Shown piece by piece: positions 16,675 to 24,974 of a DNA stretch of 52,650 nucleotides. The number at the start of each line of letters is the position of its first letter. The first letter of the stretch is position 1. The stretch is from an uncultured Opitutales bacterium (GTDB lineage Bacteria; Verrucomicrobiota; Verrucomicrobiia; Opitutales; Intestinicryptomonadaceae), in the NCBI GenBank assembly GCA_944389175.1, contig CALXLK010000013.1, positions 1 to 52,650 on the forward strand. Direction: 5' to 3'. A program made the translations under genes and the position numbers. The notes under the pieces were generated by a model that did not search any database, was not told where the DNA came from, and saw nothing but the letters and a program-made list of their open reading frames with translations.

Positions 16675-17413
16675 TTATCAATGCTTTCATTTCGGATACG
16701 GCCTTTTCTATGCCCACGACAAGCGCCCTGCATATTATGCTATGGCCTATGTTTAGTTCGTTGAACGCGGCCGCCTCAAGCAGCGGAGAGACGTTTTGGT
16801 AGTTGATTCCGTGCCCGGAATTCACCGTTATGCCGAGCTCGCGCGCCCTTTCCGAGGCGCGCCTGAGGCGCTCGAGTTCCCTCTGGCGTTTCGGCAAGTC
16901 TCCCCACGAGTTTGCGTACGCGCCAGTATGAAGTTCCACAACCGGCGCGCCGATTGATTTTGCAGCTTCTATCTGCTTGGCTTCGGGGTCTATGAATATG
17001 GATACTACGACTCCCTTTTGGGAAAGAGCCTCGACTGTTTTTGCAGTTTTTTGCATATTCGATAATATGTCGAGGCCGCCTTCGGTCGTCACTTCGGCCC
17101 TGTTCTCGGGGACGAGGCACGCATAGTCGGGGACGATGTCGAGGGCTACCGACAAGACGTCGGGATTGCAGGCCATCTCCATGTTGAGCTTCGTTGAAAT
17201 ATTCCTGCGCAGATTGGCCAGATCGGCGTCCACCATGTGGCGCCTGTCTTCGCGCAAGTGCGCGGTTATTGAGTCTGCGCCGGCCTTTTCGGCCAGCAGG
17301 GCTATCTGCAAGACGTCGGGTTCTATTATTATTTGCCTGTTGTCGAGGCAGTCCCTGTATCTTGCCTGCCTGAGAGTAGCGCTGTGGTCTATGTTTACAC
17401 CTAATTTTGTCAT
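16664..17413 (-). CDS. pdxJ: pyridoxine 5'-phosphate synthase
   Basis: The 249-residue TIM-barrel enzyme condenses 3-amino-1-hydroxyacetone phosphate with 1-deoxyxylulose 5-phosphate to make pyridoxine phosphate. Family motifs are KLGVNIDHSATLRQAR at 3-18, ITAHLREDRRHM near 49-60, VELHTGAYAN near 157-166, and GHGINYQNV near 200-208. The length is normal. It starts 7 bases after the trkH stop, so it appears to be transcribed with the potassium uptake genes. No other vitamin B6 gene is in the window. Confidence 0.96.
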   Translation of the reverse strand: MTKLGVNIDHSATLRQARYRDCLDNRQIIIEPDVLQIALLAEKAGADSITAHLREDRRHMVDADLANLRRNISTKLNMEMACNPDVLSVALDIVPDYACLVPENRAEVTTEGGLDILSNMQKTAKTVEALSQKGVVVSIFIDPEAKQIEAAKSIGAPVVELHTGAYANSWGDLPKRQRELERLRRASERARELGITVNSGHGINYQNVSPLLEAAAFNELNIGHSIICRALVVGIEKAVSEMKALINAR

Positions 17414-17420
17414 AGCTTTT

Positions 17421-18887
17421 TTATTGAAATTTTTTCCATAGTGAGGGCATGAAAAGCACTAGCAGAGCGTATATTTCAAGACGCCCTATTATCATGAGAA
17501 TAGAAAGCATAAATTGGGCGGGATCGCTCAACACGGCATAGCTTGAATTGCATCCAACCTCGGCAAATCCGCGTCCGAGGTTGTTTACGGCTGCAAAGAC
17601 GGACGATAAACAGCCCATTGTGCTTAGTTTAGGCTCCAGCAGAGACAGGCATACCACGCTTATTGACACTATCAAAGAGTACAAGACTATGTAGGAAAGA
17701 ACGTCGTTTGCGTCGGAGTCGCCGAGAACTTTGCCGTTTAGAAAGACGTTTCTGACCACCCGGGGCCGAAACGACTTTTCAATTTCTCGCTTGCATATTC
17801 TAAACGCGGCCACGGCCCTGTATATTTTTAATCCGCCAGCAGTCGACCCCGCAGAGGCGCCGACAATGCTTATGACCATAAGTATATTTTGCGCCGACGG
17901 CAGCCAGAGTTGGGTGTTGTCGCAATATAGGCCCGTTGTAGTCATTGTAGATATCACTTCGAATGTGCCGAAGGTGAGGTTTTCCAGAAACGACCTGTCC
18001 ATCGAATACTGCAAAATTACCGTGATTATTATCGCCGACGCGGCCGCTATGAGCACGTACGTCCAGAACTCGGTGTTGTTTAATATCTTTTTAAATTCGA
18101 GCTTCGCGGCCGCTATGAGCAATACGAAGTTTGTCCCTCCCAGGAACATGAATATTATCGAGCTCCAGTACACGCCGTAGTTATAGCCGTATATACCGCT
18201 TTCCCGCGAGCTGAAACCGCCGGTTGAGACTATTGCAAACATGTGGCAAACGGAGTCGAAATTGCCCATTCCGAAAATTCTCAGAGATCCGTAGCAGAGG
18301 GCCGAAAGCACGAGATATACAACCACTATGCTCATGACCACGTTTCTGATGCGCGCCGATTCGAAGTCGCCGGAATCGACGCTCGCCTCGTTTGAGTATA
18401 AAATTCTGCCTGAGGCGCCCAGGAATGAAAGTATGGCAACGAAGAATACAACAACGCCCAAGCCGCCTATCCAATGCGTAAGACACCTCCAAAACATAAG
18501 GCTGGGCGGAAAGTTTGAAAAAGAGGAAAATACGGAAGCTCCGGTTGTTGTAAAGCCGCTTGTCGATTCAAAGAAGGCCGCGGCCAACGGGCAGTCGAGA
18601 ATTATTAAGTAGGGCAGCGACCCTATCGCCGACGTGAGAATCCAGGCTATGCCTATTATGCACATGGCCTCTTTCCTGAAGAGCTTGTTTGTGGCGTTTC
18701 TGCTTGGAATGTAGAGGGCTATGGCTGCCATTATCGAAAGCGATATCAGGCATATCCAGCACTGCATCGCGTCGGCCTCGAGCGGGTTTTTGTAATAATA
18801 CAGCGAAACCATCGCGCACGAGGAAAAGGCAAGCGCCATAATCCACATGACAAGCGAGAGCGTCTTTAATATTATCGAGTAGTTCAT
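17421..18887 (-). CDS. trkH: TrkH-type potassium channel/transporter subunit
   Basis: The 488-residue membrane protein forms the ion path of a Trk/Ktr potassium uptake system. Four pore repeats are visible: STSGFTTTGAS, VSTGGFSSRESG, ISTMTTTGLYC and VNNLGRGFAEVG. In the last one an Arg takes the place that is Pro in E. coli TrkH (NNLGPG), a notable change close to the filter. The C-terminal GRLEIYALLVLF is a clear family mark. It follows trkA with no gap, so the two partners are co-expressed and probably assemble in the inner membrane. Confidence 0.95.
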   Translation of the reverse strand: MNYSIILKTLSLVMWIMALAFSSCAMVSLYYYKNPLEADAMQCWICLISLSIMAAIALYIPSRNATNKLFRKEAMCIIGIAWILTSAIGSLPYLIILDCPLAAAFFESTSGFTTTGASVFSSFSNFPPSLMFWRCLTHWIGGLGVVVFFVAILSFLGASGRILYSNEASVDSGDFESARIRNVVMSIVVVYLVLSALCYGSLRIFGMGNFDSVCHMFAIVSTGGFSSRESGIYGYNYGVYWSSIIFMFLGGTNFVLLIAAAKLEFKKILNNTEFWTYVLIAAASAIIITVILQYSMDRSFLENLTFGTFEVISTMTTTGLYCDNTQLWLPSAQNILMVISIVGASAGSTAGGLKIYRAVAAFRICKREIEKSFRPRVVRNVFLNGKVLGDSDANDVLSYIVLYSLIVSISVVCLSLLEPKLSTMGCLSSVFAAVNNLGRGFAEVGCNSSYAVLSDPAQFMLSILMIIGRLEIYALLVLFMPSLWKKFQ

Positions 18888-20246
18888 CTATTTTTCTATG
18901 AACATTTCCACGACCTGGGGCACGTTTTTCTTTTCCAGAATGATGATGAGGCGGTCTTGGGCGTTGACGATATCGTTTGCGCCCGGAACTTTAGCGTTCA
19001 ACTGGTCGTCGACTATGGCCGCGATAATGGTAGCCGGCGGCAAGTTGAGCTCGTAGAGCTTTTTGCCCTCGCTCCACGAGCCGCGTTCGACTTGTATCTC
19101 TATGAATTCTATATCGCCGTTTTTCAGGGATCCGGCCACCATGTAATGCTTGTCGGTTATGTATTTTTTTAGCTCGGCCACCGAGGTCTTGCGCGGGGAG
19201 GCCGCTGCGGTTATGTCTAAAAAGCCGCTTATGTTCTGTATGACTTGTTCATAGTCGGGCTTGTTGACGACGAGTTCGACATGCTTTGCGCCCAGCTTTT
19301 TTGCCAGCAGGCACGTCATCACGTTCTCTTCGTCGTCTTTGGTGCAGGCCACGAAATAATCGGTATCCCCAATTTGCTCCTCCTCCAAAAGGCGCAGGCT
19401 TGTCGCGCTTCCGTTGATCACCGTAATTTCCGGGAAAATTTCCGCGAGGTATCGGCACATTTTAAGATTGGGCTCTATAACCCTTATCTTAAACCTGCTG
19501 TGCGCCAGCCTCCTGACTATGGCCACCGCCGTTTCCGTCGCCCCGTACAATACGACGCGCAGAGGCTGTGTGTTTATGTCCTCGGAAAATATGTGGGCGT
19601 TTTTTAACAGCTCTTCGGGGGCGCCAAGTATTGTAACTTTGTCTTTGGGCTTTAGTATCGTCGATGCGGTCGGCACCAAGAGCGCGCCGTCAGTTTCAAC
19701 GTAGCCGACCTTTATGCCCGCCGGCAATTTCAGGTCTTTCAAAGGTTTGCCGACGACATCGGCGTTTTCCGAAACCTCTATCTCCTGGAGCTCGATTTGC
19801 CCGCGGGCGAAATCTTCAACCACAAACCTCGCGGGATTGCGGATGTGTTTTGCCAGCTCGACGGCCGTCAGCGCCTCGGGATTAAGCAGTATGTCAATAT
19901 TGAAATTCTTGCGATAGTTGAAGGCCGATACGTCTGTGTAAACGAGGTCGTGGACCCTGGCGATAGTTCTGCGGGCGCCGAGTTTCGAGGCTATCGCGCA
20001 GGCGACTATGTTAAGCTGGTCGAATTGCGTCATGGCCAAAACGTAATCCGCATTCTGCGCCGAGGCCTGCAATAGCGCCTTTGCGCTTGCGCCATTGCCT
20101 TTAATCACCCTGATGTCGAGGTTCTCTTCGATTTCGTCGATCGTCTCGTCTTCTGATTCTATCAGTGTAACGGAATGGCCCTCTTCGCTGAGAACTTTGC
20201 AAACATATTTGCCGACATCTCCGGCTCCTACTACAATTATTTTCAT
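18888..20246 (-). CDS. trkA: Trk system potassium uptake protein TrkA
   Basis: The 452-residue cytoplasmic protein gates TrkH in response to nucleotides. It has two RCK units. The first Rossmann fold starts VVGAGDVGKYVCKVL at 5-19 and the second starts VVLYGATETAVAIV near 233-246. Each is followed by a RCK_C domain (about 145-225 and 370-452). The length is normal for the two-domain TrkA. It is the first gene of a six-gene minus-strand operon and abuts trkH exactly. No clear Shine-Dalgarno is present. Confidence 0.95.
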   Translation of the reverse strand: MKIIVVGAGDVGKYVCKVLSEEGHSVTLIESEDETIDEIEENLDIRVIKGNGASAKALLQASAQNADYVLAMTQFDQLNIVACAIASKLGARRTIARVHDLVYTDVSAFNYRKNFNIDILLNPEALTAVELAKHIRNPARFVVEDFARGQIELQEIEVSENADVVGKPLKDLKLPAGIKVGYVETDGALLVPTASTILKPKDKVTILGAPEELLKNAHIFSEDINTQPLRVVLYGATETAVAIVRRLAHSRFKIRVIEPNLKMCRYLAEIFPEITVINGSATSLRLLEEEQIGDTDYFVACTKDDEENVMTCLLAKKLGAKHVELVVNKPDYEQVIQNISGFLDITAAASPRKTSVAELKKYITDKHYMVAGSLKNGDIEFIEIQVERGSWSEGKKLYELNLPPATIIAAIVDDQLNAKVPGANDIVNAQDRLIIILEKKNVPQVVEMFIEK

Positions 20247-20552
20247 ATTCCGTACAACAATCTAACACATTTTACCCTTAACAAAAGCTTTTTTTTTGCC
20301 TCCAGCCGAAGGCGCTTTTGTCGCCCGCACGGCTTTTTGTCCAAGCGCTTTGCAGGACTCTGCGGATTTATCGGCATTTTAAATCAAAACCGCGGATGAG
20401 CTTAATCGGCCGGGATTCTCTCTTGCTTTAGCCGCGTTTTTTTATCGGATTTTTTCCCGCGGGGCGGTGAGGGCAATATTTCCGTACATTGGCTTTTTTT
20501 GAAAAGAAATTTGACAAACGTTGCCCGCGGATTAGCGTCTTTGCAGATTGAT
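20247..20552. other. divergent intergenic region, trkA and pyrB
   Basis: These 306 bases hold the control region for the two divergent operons. The part next to pyrB is T-rich. I could not identify a convincing promoter pair, a PyrR-type attenuator or another riboregulator, and there is no coding frame that I support. Confidence 0.4.
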
Positions 20553-21512
20553 ATGATAGTAGAAGATTTTTTGAAGAACGCCTCTTGGAATCGCAAGGAT
20601 ATGATTTCAACGCAGCCTCTGTCGCTAAAAGACATAGACGAAATTTTCTCCCTGGCCGATATTTTCAAGGCCTCGCTAAAAGACGACAAAGCGAAGCTGC
20701 CCTATATGAAGGGCAGAGTGGTGGTCAATTTGTTTTTCGAGCCGAGCACGCGCACCCGCACGGCTTTTGAGATGGCCGCCCACAAACTCGATGCCGACGT
20801 CATAAGCGTGGTTGCCTCGGCTTCGAGCTCCGTCAAGGGCGAGACCCTAAAAGACACCGCAAAAAACATCCAGGCTCTGATGGCCGACATGATAATAGTC
20901 AGGCACAGTTGCTCGGGCGCGGCAAAATACTTGGCCGACAGGCTGGACATACCCGTCATAAACGCCGGCGACGGCGCCCACGCCCATCCGACTCAGGCCT
21001 TGCTCGACGCCTTTACAATGCGCGAAAAGTTTGGCGGCAATTTCAAAGAAAAAAAAGTCACCATCTTAGGCGATATCCTCTTTAGCAGGGTGGCGCGCTC
21101 GAACATATGGCTGCTGAAAAAACTCGGCGTTGAGATAACGCTCGCCGGCCCCTCGACTCTCGTTCCCAAAGAGTTTGAAAAAATGGGCGTAAAGGTCTGC
21201 TACGATTTGCCCGCCGCCATTGCCGACGCCGATGTCGTAATGCTTTTGAGAATCCAGCATGAGCGCCAGCGCGCCGCGTACTTCCCGTCGATATCGGAAT
21301 ACGCAAGGGTATTCGGCCTCAACCAGCGGCGCCAGTCGCTGCTTAAGGAGGGCGCGTTCATTATGCATCCGGGGCCGATAAACAGGGGGGTGGAGCTCGA
21401 TTCGCTGCTCGCCGACTCAGACAGGTCTGTAATACTCAACCAAGTCACAAACGGCGTCGCCGTGAGAATGGCTGTGATGAAGCTTTGCATGAAGGCAAAA
21501 TACGGGGAATAA
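20553..21512 (+). CDS. pyrB: aspartate carbamoyltransferase catalytic subunit
   Basis: The 319-residue product makes N-carbamoyl-aspartate, the committed step of pyrimidine synthesis. The carbamoyl-phosphate motif FFEPSTRTRTAFE is near 61-73, with SSSVKGET near 90-97 and HPTQALLDAF, then HPGPINRGVEL near the end. The start at 20553 (ATG) gives the usual length; the frame stays open upstream to a TTG at 20499, and a later Met is at 20601. The pyrC gene follows after 3 bases. No pyrI-like regulatory subunit is present. Confidence 0.93.
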   Translation: MIVEDFLKNASWNRKDMISTQPLSLKDIDEIFSLADIFKASLKDDKAKLPYMKGRVVVNLFFEPSTRTRTAFEMAAHKLDADVISVVASASSSVKGETLKDTAKNIQALMADMIIVRHSCSGAAKYLADRLDIPVINAGDGAHAHPTQALLDAFTMREKFGGNFKEKKVTILGDILFSRVARSNIWLLKKLGVEITLAGPSTLVPKEFEKMGVKVCYDLPAAIADADVVMLLRIQHERQRAAYFPSISEYARVFGLNQRRQSLLKEGAFIMHPGPINRGVELDSLLADSDRSVILNQVTNGVAVRMAVMKLCMKAKYGE

Positions 21513-21515
21513 TTT

Positions 21516-22778
21516 ATGGAAAGAGAATTTGTTGTAAAAAACGCCAGGGTGGTGGATCCGTCGAGAAATCTCGACGGCGTCTGCGACGTGTTTGTGCGCG
21601 GCTCAAAATTTGCCGACGGCGTGTCCGCCAATGCGGAGGTAATAGATGCAAAGGGTTTGGTTTTGGCTCCCGGATTTGTCGACATGCACGTTCATCTCCG
21701 CGATCCCGGCCAGACTTCAAAGGAGTGCATAGAAACAGGCACGGCCGCCGCCGCCGCAGGCGGATACACGAGCATTGTTGCAATGCCTAATACGACGCCT
21801 CCGGCGGACAACCCCTCTACGATACGCCTGATTAACGACATGATAGCCGAAAAGGCCAAAGTGCGCGTTTACCAGAGCGGCTGCATAACCGAGGGGCGCG
21901 CTGGCGAAAAGCTGGCGCCTTTGGGCTCTCTTAGGGAGATGGGCGTCATAGCCATCACCGACGACGGTTCCTGCGTGCAGAGCGCCGAGATAATGCGAAA
22001 CGCCATGCAGTATGCAAAAATGTTCAATCTTCTGGTCATGGACCATTGCCAGGAGGCCACGCTGACGTCTATCGGGCAGATTAACGAGGGCGCGGTATCG
22101 GTTCGCTTGGGCTTGGGCGGTTGGCCCGCCGCCGCTGAGGACATAATCGTGGCGCGCGATATAATATTGGCAAAGTACACCGAATCGCACATTCATCTTC
22201 AGCATATTTCAAGCTCGGTTTCCGTAAACATAATAAGGGCGGCAAAGGCCCACGGCGTGAGCGTCTCGGCGGAAGCTACGCCCCACCACCTGAGCCTTAC
22301 CGACGAATGTTTGCTAGACTTTGACACGAATTATAAGATGTGCCCGCCGCTGAGGACGGAGGCCGATAGACAGGCGCTTATAGAAGGGGTTGTCGACGGC
22401 GCGATAGAGGTCATTGCAACCGACCACGCTCCTCATACCGACACCGATAAAGACAGGGAGTTTAACATGGCTCCGTTTGGCATTACCGGCTTGGAAACGG
22501 CTTTCAGCGTATGCCGCGACGTGCTTGTGGAATCGGGCAAAATCGATATGCTTGGGCTTGTGCGCCTTATGTCCACGCGCCCCGCGCAACTGCTTAACAT
22601 AGACGCCGGAACTTTGAGGCCCGGGGCCGAGGCCGACTTCGTCCTGATAGACGAAAATGCCGAATACGTCTTTGGCAAAACGCTATCCCGTTCCCGCAAT
22701 ACTCCGTGGCTTGGCAAAAAGCTCAAGGGCAGGGTTGTTGAGACGTTTGTAGGCGGAAAGAGCGTCCACAGGGTGTAA
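21516..22778 (+). CDS. pyrC: dihydroorotase
   Basis: The 420-residue metal-dependent amidohydrolase cyclises carbamoyl-aspartate to dihydroorotate. The metal motif HVHLRDPG begins at His58. GGYTSIVAMPNTTP near 81-94, EATPHHLSLTD near 249 and ATDHAPHT near 308 are all standard for class I dihydroorotases, the type usually paired with pyrB. GGGG lies about 8 bases before the ATG. It follows pyrB after 3 bases, and its stop overlaps the next start by 1 base (TAATG). Confidence 0.95.
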   Translation: MEREFVVKNARVVDPSRNLDGVCDVFVRGSKFADGVSANAEVIDAKGLVLAPGFVDMHVHLRDPGQTSKECIETGTAAAAAGGYTSIVAMPNTTPPADNPSTIRLINDMIAEKAKVRVYQSGCITEGRAGEKLAPLGSLREMGVIAITDDGSCVQSAEIMRNAMQYAKMFNLLVMDHCQEATLTSIGQINEGAVSVRLGLGGWPAAAEDIIVARDIILAKYTESHIHLQHISSSVSVNIIRAAKAHGVSVSAEATPHHLSLTDECLLDFDTNYKMCPPLRTEADRQALIEGVVDGAIEVIATDHAPHTDTDKDREFNMAPFGITGLETAFSVCRDVLVESGKIDMLGLVRLMSTRPAQLLNIDAGTLRPGAEADFVLIDENAEYVFGKTLSRSRNTPWLGKKLKGRVVETFVGGKSVHRV

Positions 22779-23578
22779 TGGGGTTGTATCTTGCAGCTTT
22801 TTACGCCTGCCTGCTGGCGCTTGTCTGGAAGCCCATGCGTGTCTTTTTGCGCCGCGATTTTGGCGGGGAAAAGGCCGGCGGGATTTATATCGACGCGAAG
22901 GATTGGGTGTTGTTTGCGGCGCTTGCCTCGTTTGTCATGGTATCGGCCTCAAAATTGCGGGCTGCCTTTTGCGGCCTTTTCCCCGGAGACGAATCGACGG
23001 CGCTTTTTACATACGCGCCGCTCTACCAGATTATTTTGATAATGGCAGTGCTGGCCTTCAAGAAATTGAGCACTTCGGAGTTTAAGTTTAGCTTCTTCCT
23101 CAATGGCGACGGATTCAAGGCGGCGCTAAAATATGCGCTAATTGCGTTGTTGCTGTCGTTCATATTGGGGTTCGTATCGAGGCTCGGGGCATATATGATA
23201 ACGGGAAACATGCCCGCCGCACAGGAGGTAATCGATATATTCCAAGGCTCCGAGTCTGTTTATGTGCGTTTGCTTGCGGTATTATCGTTCGTCGTGCTTG
23301 CGCCTCTTGCAGAAGAGCTTTTATTTAGGTGCCTTATATATCGGGGGCTTAAGGGCTCTCTTCCAAAGATATTTGCAAAACCCTGCCAATATGCCGCCGC
23401 TGCTGCCACTTCGGCGGTTTTTGCGGCGGTGCATACAAATGCGGCGGCCTTCGTCCCGCTGTTTGCCGTTTCGATGGTTCTTATCGCCCTTTACGAGCGC
23501 ACGGGTAGCATAGTTGTGCCGATACTTTCACACGGAATATTTAACCTGGTAAATGTAGGGCTAATTCTTTTGGCGTAG
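22778..23578 (+). CDS. CPBP family intramembrane metalloprotease
   Basis: The 266-residue polytopic membrane protein belongs to the CPBP/Abi (CAAX protease and bacteriocin-processing) family. The three motifs are present: EELLFR (Glu179, Glu180, Arg184), then AAVHTNAAAF with the second histidine, and LSHGIFNLVN near 251-260. About seven membrane helices can be drawn. The substrate is unknown; relatives process prenylated or secreted peptides. It lies in the pyr operon and overlaps the pyrC stop by 1 base, so its position is by transcription rather than pathway. Confidence 0.87.
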   Translation: MGLYLAAFYACLLALVWKPMRVFLRRDFGGEKAGGIYIDAKDWVLFAALASFVMVSASKLRAAFCGLFPGDESTALFTYAPLYQIILIMAVLAFKKLSTSEFKFSFFLNGDGFKAALKYALIALLLSFILGFVSRLGAYMITGNMPAAQEVIDIFQGSESVYVRLLAVLSFVVLAPLAEELLFRCLIYRGLKGSLPKIFAKPCQYAAAAATSAVFAAVHTNAAAFVPLFAVSMVLIALYERTGSIVVPILSHGIFNLVNVGLILLA

Positions 23579-23581
23579 TAT

Positions 23582-24562
23582 ATGGGAATTTTTGACGGCG
23601 GCAAAAAAGTGTCGGATTTAGGCGAGAAGGCGCTCATAAAGCGCATATGCGAACGCTTGGCCCTGACGTGTCCGCCTCCGCCCCAGGGCAGCGGCGACGA
23701 TTGCGCGGTTTGCCTGAGGGACTCATTCTGCAAAAATATATTCACGACCGTCGATTCCGTCGTATACGGCAGGCATTTCGACGAGGCTTCCGCCGCGGAG
23801 CTTGTCGGGCGCAAGCTTTTTAACCGAAATGCAAGCGACATAGCCTCTATGGGAGGCTATCCCGAATGCGCGGTTTGCGCGGCTGTGATGTCGTCGAATG
23901 TAAGTATTGGTTGGCTGGATTCGTTTGTAGACGGGCTTCGCTCTGCGGCCGCCGCGTATTCTACAAAGATAATCGGGGGCGATATCGCCGATTCGGGAAT
24001 GCCGAACTTTTTTTCAATGTCGCTTACTCTCGTAGGATCTTCCGACTTTGAACCTCTGCTTCGCGGCGGCGCAGCGCCGGGAGATCTGATTTATACGACG
24101 GGGCCGCTCGGCTATTCTTTTGAAAGCGGCAGGCATTTAGTGTTTGAGCCTTTGCTCGGGCAGGGAAGATGGCTTGCAGAGCTCAATGCCGGCCAGTCTT
24201 CTTCCTGTCGCATAACTTCCTGCACCGATATTAGCGACGGCTTGGCAAGCGATATCTCAAACATACTCTCCCCCGATACAAAGGCACTTCTGGAAAATAT
24301 TCCACTGTACAGCTTCAACGGCTCCACTTCCCTAAAAAAAGCTCTTTGCGACGGAGAGGATTACCAACTTTTATTTAGCCTTCGCGCCCCGGAAAGCGCC
24401 GCGGAGGCTTTTGAAAAATCGTACGAGCGCAAATTCCGCATTCCCTTGTATAGAATAGGCCGAGTTGAAAAAAGATGCGCCGGCGAGCCGGTCGTATGGA
24501 TAAAAACGGCCTCGGACAAGTTCCTTCCTTTCGAAAGTTTCGGCTTCGAACATTTCCGTTAA
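23582..24562 (+). CDS. thiL: thiamine-monophosphate kinase
   Basis: The 326-residue product phosphorylates thiamine monophosphate to thiamine pyrophosphate. Family motifs are GSGDDCAV near 36-43, TVDSVVYGRHF near 56-66, ASDIASMGGYPE near 84-95, GGDIADSG near 132, and TDISDGLASD near 215. The length is normal. It is the last gene of the pyrB-pyrC-CPBP unit, starting 3 bases after the CPBP stop. No thiamine biosynthesis gene or TPP riboswitch is visible nearby. Confidence 0.92.
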   Translation: MGIFDGGKKVSDLGEKALIKRICERLALTCPPPPQGSGDDCAVCLRDSFCKNIFTTVDSVVYGRHFDEASAAELVGRKLFNRNASDIASMGGYPECAVCAAVMSSNVSIGWLDSFVDGLRSAAAAYSTKIIGGDIADSGMPNFFSMSLTLVGSSDFEPLLRGGAAPGDLIYTTGPLGYSFESGRHLVFEPLLGQGRWLAELNAGQSSSCRITSCTDISDGLASDISNILSPDTKALLENIPLYSFNGSTSLKKALCDGEDYQLLFSLRAPESAAEAFEKSYERKFRIPLYRIGRVEKRCAGEPVVWIKTASDKFLPFESFGFEHFR

Positions 24563-24857
24563 TGCGCTCTATTCTGCATTAAACCGCGCAAAAAAGAAAA
24601 TTTTATTTTCAACGGCGCTGCTTAGATTCCATGAAAAGCGGGGAATTTTTTCAGCTCTTGCGGCCGATTCAGCGACGGGCGCCGTGGAATATTTTCTTGC
24701 AGATAGTCTCCATTGCGCAGTTTTGCGGTGCAATGGCAGGAAGTAAGCATTGTGGCGGCAACTGTTTGATATTAGAATGTTGCGCGCGGGAGGTTTGCGA
24801 ACCCGTCCGAAGGAAATATCATAATGCGCTCGATTTAACAGGGAAGGGAGGACAAAA
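24563..24857 (+). other. intergenic with possible structured RNA
   Basis: No gene is recognised here. One strong hairpin is visible near 24711-24737: CCATTGC pairs with GCAATGG, with GCA/TGC inside, and GATATT pairs with AATATC around 24766-24820 with a smaller CGGG/CCCG stem inside. This could be a small RNA or a long 3' untranslated region of thiL that ends at the terminator at 24927-24958. No match to a named RNA family was found by eye. Confidence 0.3.
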
Positions 24858-24923
24858 GTGCGCGAGCGTTTCTTGTCGGCTATCCATTCTTTGCCGTGTG
24901 CAATTTTCGCTCGCATAATCTAA
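24858..24923 (+). CDS. possible 21-residue small ORF with strong ribosome binding site
   Basis: A GTG start at 24858 has GGGAGG six bases upstream, one of the best ribosome binding sites in the window. The 21-residue product (MRERFLSAIHSLPCAIFARII) is partly hydrophobic. Its TAA stop is 3 bases before a perfect bidirectional terminator. It could be a small peptide or a chance reading frame in a small RNA. Conservation is unknown. Confidence 0.3.
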   Translation: MRERFLSAIHSLPCAIFARII

Positions 24924-24926
24924 GGC

Positions 24927-24958
24927 AAAAAAAAGCCCTCATGCGAGGGCTTTTTTTT
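24927..24958. terminator. bidirectional intrinsic terminator
   Basis: The stem GCCCTC / GAGGGC around a 4-base loop has eight A before it and eight T after it, so it can end transcripts from both sides: the thiL operon and the secreted pseudoprotease gene. Confidence 0.9.
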
Positions 24959-24974
24959 GAGCTTTTGGCTTTGA

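Noticed and set aside
24700..24880. SRP RNA, RNase P RNA or tmRNA in the region after thiL
   Set aside because: A GTCCGAAGGAAA stretch resembles part of the SRP RNA loop, but the GGAA tetraloop and flanking bases do not fit. RNase P and tmRNA marks are absent.
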